Part shown: in pieces, positions 59,589 to 64,000 of the stretch
Layout: each line of letters opens with the position of its first letter
Numbering within the stretch: position 1 is the stretch's first letter
Assembly: GCF_014642875.1 (NCBI RefSeq)
Contig: NZ_BMJC01000001.1
Coordinates: 1,531,335-1,595,334 of the forward strand
Length of the DNA: 64,000 bases
Reading direction: 5' to 3'
Origin: Puia dinghuensis
GTDB lineage: Bacteria > Bacteroidota > Bacteroidia > Chitinophagales > Chitinophagaceae
Translations under genes and position numbers: made by a program
The notes under the pieces: generated by a model
Databases searched by the model: none
Told to the model about the DNA's origin: nothing
What the model saw: the letters and a program-made list of their open reading frames with translations, nothing else

Positions 59589-60625
59589 TGAGTAGAGAGA
59601 AAGAAGTAACCATATACGATCTTGCCCGTAAGCTCAATATCTCCATTGCCACGGTAAGCCGTGCATTGGCGGACGACCCGGTAGTCAGTAAGAAAACAAA
59701 GAAGAAAATAGCCGATCTCGCCCAGGAAATGGGCTACCGGTCGAATAACTTTGCCCGCAACCTGCGCACCCAAAAGACCAATACTCTCGGCGTCATCATC
59801 CCCCGCATCAACAGTTATTTTATGTCTTCGGTCATCGCCGGCATGGAGAACGTCGCCACCAGCGAAGGATATACGCTCATCATCAGCCAGTCGTCCGAGT
59901 CGGTGGAGAAGGAAAAGGCCAACGCCACTACCTTATTTAATAACCGCGTTGACGGCCTGCTGGTCTCCCTCGCCTACGACACCGATTCCCTCGCCCATTT
60001 CGAACCCTTTACAAAAAAGAAGATCCCCCTCATCTTCTTCGACCGTACCGCCGACCACCGGGACTCCACCTGCGTGCTGATCAACAATTTGAAAGCAGCC
60101 TACGAAGCCACGACCCACCTCATCAGCCAGGGTCGCCGCCGCATCGTCCACATCACCGCCACGCAAAAACGAAATGTCTATATCGATCGCCTCCAGGGAT
60201 ACAAACAGGCCCTCGCCGACCAGCACATCCGCTTCCGTGAAGACTATGTCATCGTAGGCAACCTCAGCCAGGAAGCCGGCGCCGACGCTGCCGCGCGCAT
60301 CCGCCAGATGTCTCCCCTCCCCGATGCCGTTTTCGTCGCCAACGACAACTGCGCCGTCGGCTGCATGATCGCCCTTAAACAAATGGGCATCCGCATCCCG
60401 GAAGACATCGCCTTCGTAGGATTCAACAACGACCCGGTGTCTACCGTCATCGAACCAAACCTTACCACCATCAACTACCCCGGCTATGAAATGGGCCAGG
60501 TAGCCGCCCGCAACCTCATCGCCCAGCTCGGCGGCGCATCCGGCACCCGTTCAACCAATACGATCATCTTGCGCTCAGAACTGGTTATCCGCGAGTCCTC
60601 CGCAAGCAGGAAACCAACTTCATAA
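59588..60625 (+). CDS. LacI-family regulator of the xylan locus
   Basis: Regulator of 345 aa. The helix-turn-helix is TIYDLARKLNISIATVSRAL at residues 8-27, followed by the hinge YRSNNFARNLRTQKTNTLGV. The periplasmic-binding-like sensor domain (~62-340) includes VDGLLVSLAYDT, IFFDRTADH, PDAVFVANDNCAVGCMIALK and IAFVGFNNDPVSTVIEPNLT. LacI members in such loci respond to uronates or xylo-sugars. The nearby operators suggest control of GH35/SusCD, GH3-UxuA, GH30 and its own operon. ATG 59588 starts the helix-turn-helix; upstream codons cross an operator. It lies 3 nt before the SDR gene. Confidence 0.94.
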   Translation: MSREKEVTIYDLARKLNISIATVSRALADDPVVSKKTKKKIADLAQEMGYRSNNFARNLRTQKTNTLGVIIPRINSYFMSSVIAGMENVATSEGYTLIISQSSESVEKEKANATTLFNNRVDGLLVSLAYDTDSLAHFEPFTKKKIPLIFFDRTADHRDSTCVLINNLKAAYEATTHLISQGRRRIVHITATQKRNVYIDRLQGYKQALADQHIRFREDYVIVGNLSQEAGADAAARIRQMSPLPDAVFVANDNCAVGCMIALKQMGIRIPEDIAFVGFNNDPVSTVIEPNLTTINYPGYEMGQVAARNLIAQLGGASGTRSTNTIILRSELVIRESSASRKPTS

Positions 60626-60628
60626 ATT

Positions 60629-61405
<777 letters not shown>

Positions 61406-61418
61406 AAAACCTTGCTAT

Positions 61419-64000
61419 ATGAAGAAAATTTTCCTCGTCCTGCTGTCGGCACTACCCGTCCTGACAACAGCCGCGCAGGACTTCCCCCTCGTGTCCCAAA
61501 CCCAAGGGGCCACCCCGATCTACGTAGACCCGCAGGATCATTGGCTCGTCAAAAAGGTCGCCAGCATGTTCTGCGAGGATGTCGAACGCATCACCGGCAC
61601 AAAACCCCTGCTCCTGCACACCCTGCCGGAAGTATCCATCCCCCGGCTGATCATCATCGGCAGCAGGGACAGCTCGGCCATCATCCGGCAGCTGCTGGAA
61701 AAGGCAGCACTCTCGGCAAAACAAACCGGGAAATGGGAAGCCTATACCCGCAAGACGCTACGCCACCCGACACCCCGCATCGGCGAAGCCCTGATCATCG
61801 CCGGCAGCGACCGCCGGGGCACGGCCTACGGCGTTCTCCAACTCTCCCGGCAACTGGGCGTCTCCCCCTGGTACTACTGGGCCGATGTCCCCACCCAGCA
61901 CAAAGACGAACTCTACTGCAAACGGACGTTTACAGAATCCGACGGACCGGCAATAAAATACCGCGGTTTCTTCATCAACGACGAAGCCCCGGCACTCAGC
62001 GGCTGGGTACACACAACCTTCGGCAACTTCAACCACCTCTTCTACGAACATGTCTTCGAGCTCCTGCTTCGCCTCAAAGCCAACTATCTCTGGCCGGCCA
62101 TGTGGGGTAATGCCTTCAACGATGACGACACCCTCAACCCCATCCTGGCCTCCCGATACGGCATCGTCATGGGCACAAGCCACCATGAACCGATGCTGCG
62201 CGCCCAGCAGGAATGGAAACGGTATGGCTCCGGCCCCTGGGACTATACGACCAACGCCGCCGTCCTCGACAGCTTCTGGGAAAAAGGCATCGTCCACATG
62301 GACCAACACGAAAGCATCGTCACCATTGGAATGAGAGGCGACGGCGACAAACCGATGACGGAAGGTAGCAACATCGCATTACTGGAAAAGATCGTCGCCG
62401 ATCAACGCAACATGATTCATAAAGTCACCGGCAAAGATCCCGCCGCAACACCCCAGTCCTGGGCACTCTATAAAGAGGTGCAGGATTACTACGACAAAGG
62501 CATGCGCGTGCCGGACGATGTGACGCTGCTGCTCTGCGACGACAACTGGGGTAATGTCCGCAAACTCCCCATCTCCACCGATAAACCCCGCACCGGGGGC
62601 TATGGCCTCTACTACCATTTCGATTACGTCGGCGGCCCCCGTAATTACAAATGGATCAACACCAACCCCCTTCCCCGCGCCTGGGAAGAGCTGCATCTGA
62701 CAAAGGAATATGGGGTCGACAAGATCTGGATCGTCAACGTCGGCGACATCAAACCCCTCGAATTCCCCACCCAATTCTTTCTCGACTATGCCTGGGACCC
62801 AAGCGCCATCCCGGCACAGGGACTAGCGGATTATACCTTTCAATGGGCCACTGCACAGTTCGGCCCCGACCACGCCGCCGACATCGCCGATATTCTCGCC
62901 AAATACGCCAAATACAACGGCCGCCGCAAACCCGAACTCCTTTCACCCGACACCTATAGCCTGTTCAACTACCGCGAAGCGCAGTCCGTCGTCAGCGATT
63001 ACAAGCTCCTGGCCGAAAAAGCAACGGCCATCAGTAAACAACTGCCCGCCGAATACCATGACGCCTATTTCGAACTGGTAGCCTATCCCGTCTTCGCCAG
63101 CGCCAACCTCAACGAATTATATTACACCGTGGCCCTCAACCATCTTTATGCCCGCCAGGGCAGAGTGCTGACGGACAGCCTGGCCGCAGAAGCAAAAGGC
63201 CTGTTCATCAAGGATTCACTCATGGCGTACACCTATAACCACAACGTCGCCAACGGCAAATGGCCCCACATGATGGACCAGACCCACATCGGTTACACTT
63301 ACTGGCAGGAACCCCGGCACAACAACATGCCCGCCACCGACACCATCGACCTCGCCACCGCAAAAGACCCAACCTGGGGTATAGCCGTAGAAGGAGCAAC
63401 AGACTGGTGGCCAAACGCCACAACCGAAGCCCGCCTTCCTTCCTTCAACCCCTACGATAACGCCGGCCATTTCATCGACATCTTCAACCGGTCGGCTCAT
63501 CCCTTCACTTATACCATCACCACCGGCGAGCCCTGGATACACATCGATAAAGCCAACCCAACCATCTCCACCGAACAACGCATATGGGTATCCATCGATT
63601 GGCAGAAAGCTCCCAAAAGCTCCGGACTAACCGGCCTTAAGATCACCGGTCCCTCCGGCCCACCCGTCAAAATAAAAATTATCCTGGATAACCCCGCACC
63701 ACCACCCCCCGCTTCCTTCAAAGGCTTTATAGAGACCGGCGGCTGCGTCTCCATCGAAGCAGAACATTATTCCAGGGCCGTGACCAACCCAACCATCCAA
63801 TGGCTGACGATCCCCGATCTCGGCCGCACAGGCTCCGCCGTACAGGCCATCCCCGTCACCGCTAAATCAATCACTCCCGGCGGTAACAGCCCCCACCTCG
63901 AATACCAGGTTTATCTCTTCGACACCGGCGCCGTCAACGTACAGGCATACTTCTCACCCATCCTCGAATTCAACCGGAAACCGATCCATTACGCCATTGC
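61419..64000 (+). CDS. GH115 alpha-glucuronidase, runs off right edge
   Basis: Exported enzyme, 860 residues visible, with no stop before the window ends. The signal is MKKIFLVLLSALPVLTTAAQ. GH115 motifs in order: AYGVLQLSRQLGVSPWYYWA, YRGFFINDEAPALSGW, LLRLKANYLWPAMWGNAFND, GIVMGTSHHEPMLRAQQEW, ESIVTIGMRGDGDKPM, LLLCDDNWGNVRKLP and YHFDYVGGPRNYKWINTNPL. GH115 removes (4-O-methyl-)glucuronic acid from internal or terminal xylose of xylan. This defines the locus as glucuronoxylan-directed. It is the last visible gene of the LacI-SDR-GH115 operon. The C-terminal domain is incomplete. Confidence 0.95.
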   Translation, partial: MKKIFLVLLSALPVLTTAAQDFPLVSQTQGATPIYVDPQDHWLVKKVASMFCEDVERITGTKPLLLHTLPEVSIPRLIIIGSRDSSAIIRQLLEKAALSAKQTGKWEAYTRKTLRHPTPRIGEALIIAGSDRRGTAYGVLQLSRQLGVSPWYYWADVPTQHKDELYCKRTFTESDGPAIKYRGFFINDEAPALSGWVHTTFGNFNHLFYEHVFELLLRLKANYLWPAMWGNAFNDDDTLNPILASRYGIVMGTSHHEPMLRAQQEWKRYGSGPWDYTTNAAVLDSFWEKGIVHMDQHESIVTIGMRGDGDKPMTEGSNIALLEKIVADQRNMIHKVTGKDPAATPQSWALYKEVQDYYDKGMRVPDDVTLLLCDDNWGNVRKLPISTDKPRTGGYGLYYHFDYVGGPRNYKWINTNPLPRAWEELHLTKEYGVDKIWIVNVGDIKPLEFPTQFFLDYAWDPSAIPAQGLADYTFQWATAQFGPDHAADIADILAKYAKYNGRRKPELLSPDTYSLFNYREAQSVVSDYKLLAEKATAISKQLPAEYHDAYFELVAYPVFASANLNELYYTVALNHLYARQGRVLTDSLAAEAKGLFIKDSLMAYTYNHNVANGKWPHMMDQTHIGYTYWQEPRHNNMPATDTIDLATAKDPTWGIAVEGATDWWPNATTEARLPSFNPYDNAGHFIDIFNRSAHPFTYTITTGEPWIHIDKANPTISTEQRIWVSIDWQKAPKSSGLTGLKITGPSGPPVKIKIILDNPAPPPPASFKGFIETGGCVSIEAEHYSRAVTNPTIQWLTIPDLGRTGSAVQAIPVTAKSITPGGNSPHLEYQVYLFDTGAVNVQAYFSPILEFNRKPIHYAI

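Overview
The window looks like chromosomal DNA of a free-living, polysaccharide-degrading Bacteroidota, most likely of the Chitinophagaceae type. The reasons are a SusC/SusD pair, a type IX secretion C-terminal signal, Bacteroidota-style promoters (TTTG, about 20 nt, then TAnnTTTG), many periplasmic or surface lipoprotein glycosidases, and Y_Y_Y/reg_prop sensor kinases. I saw no tRNA, rRNA, CRISPR array, insertion sequence or prophage. The window cuts a lipoprotein gene at its left edge (minus strand, from 113) and a GH115 alpha-glucuronidase at its right edge (from 61419).

Region 1, about 1-15.3 kb, is a mosaic of signalling and envelope genes. It holds a large periplasmic-sensor histidine kinase with a LuxR-type regulator, YccF, a SulP/STAS transporter divergent from a Crp-like regulator, an AHSA1 protein behind a promoter with two palindromic operators, a GH3 beta-glucosidase, a YCII/sigma-factor deletion relic, an OmpA lipoprotein, a stand-alone degenerate kinase ATPase domain, an alpha/beta hydrolase lacking its nucleophile, and a T9SS-exported protein. 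Two unrelated genes here (at 3568 and 12131) carry the same ~65 nt leader, in which a CATAAC element can pair either with an upstream TTATG or with the start codon.

Region 2, about 15.5-22.6 kb, is a translesion/DNA-damage cassette: DnaE-type polymerase, DinB and an SRAP (YedK/HMCES) protein. It also holds an unknown 165-aa protein and two members of a small duplicated-domain family that flank the polymerases. The polymerase promoter contains three ACTAA half-sites.

Region 3, about 22.7-26.5 kb, holds a DUF92 membrane protein, a gene-free stretch with a promoter-to-terminator small-RNA candidate, a flavin-barrel protein, an Omp85-like barrel and an SMR transporter.

Region 4, about 26.6-34.9 kb, is a minus-strand sugar operon: GT-B-like transferase, SpsF-like cytidylyltransferase, split transketolase, class III aminotransferase, SDR, KdsC-like phosphatase, NeuB-like synthase and a fatty-acid-hydroxylase-type enzyme. 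The set suggests an unusual CMP-activated amino-ulosonic acid for surface glycans. I cannot match it to a described pathway.

Region 5, about 35-42.5 kb, holds an SGNH hydrolase, a MobA-like transferase, an OmpR/kinase pair followed by an outer-membrane barrel, and an aminopeptidase P.

Region 6, 42.5 kb to the end, is a glucuronoxylan utilisation locus. It includes UxuA, GH3 xylosidase-like, GH30, a SASA-CE15 fusion esterase with an apparently dead SASA paralogue, SusD, SusC, GH35, a LacI regulator, an SDR and GH115. Near-identical 14-bp LacI-type palindromes at 46046, 59518 and 59575 tie the three transcription units together. SusC/SusD import xylo-oligosaccharides, GH30/GH3/GH115/CE15/SASA remove backbone and side groups, and UxuA plus probably the SDR handle the released uronate.
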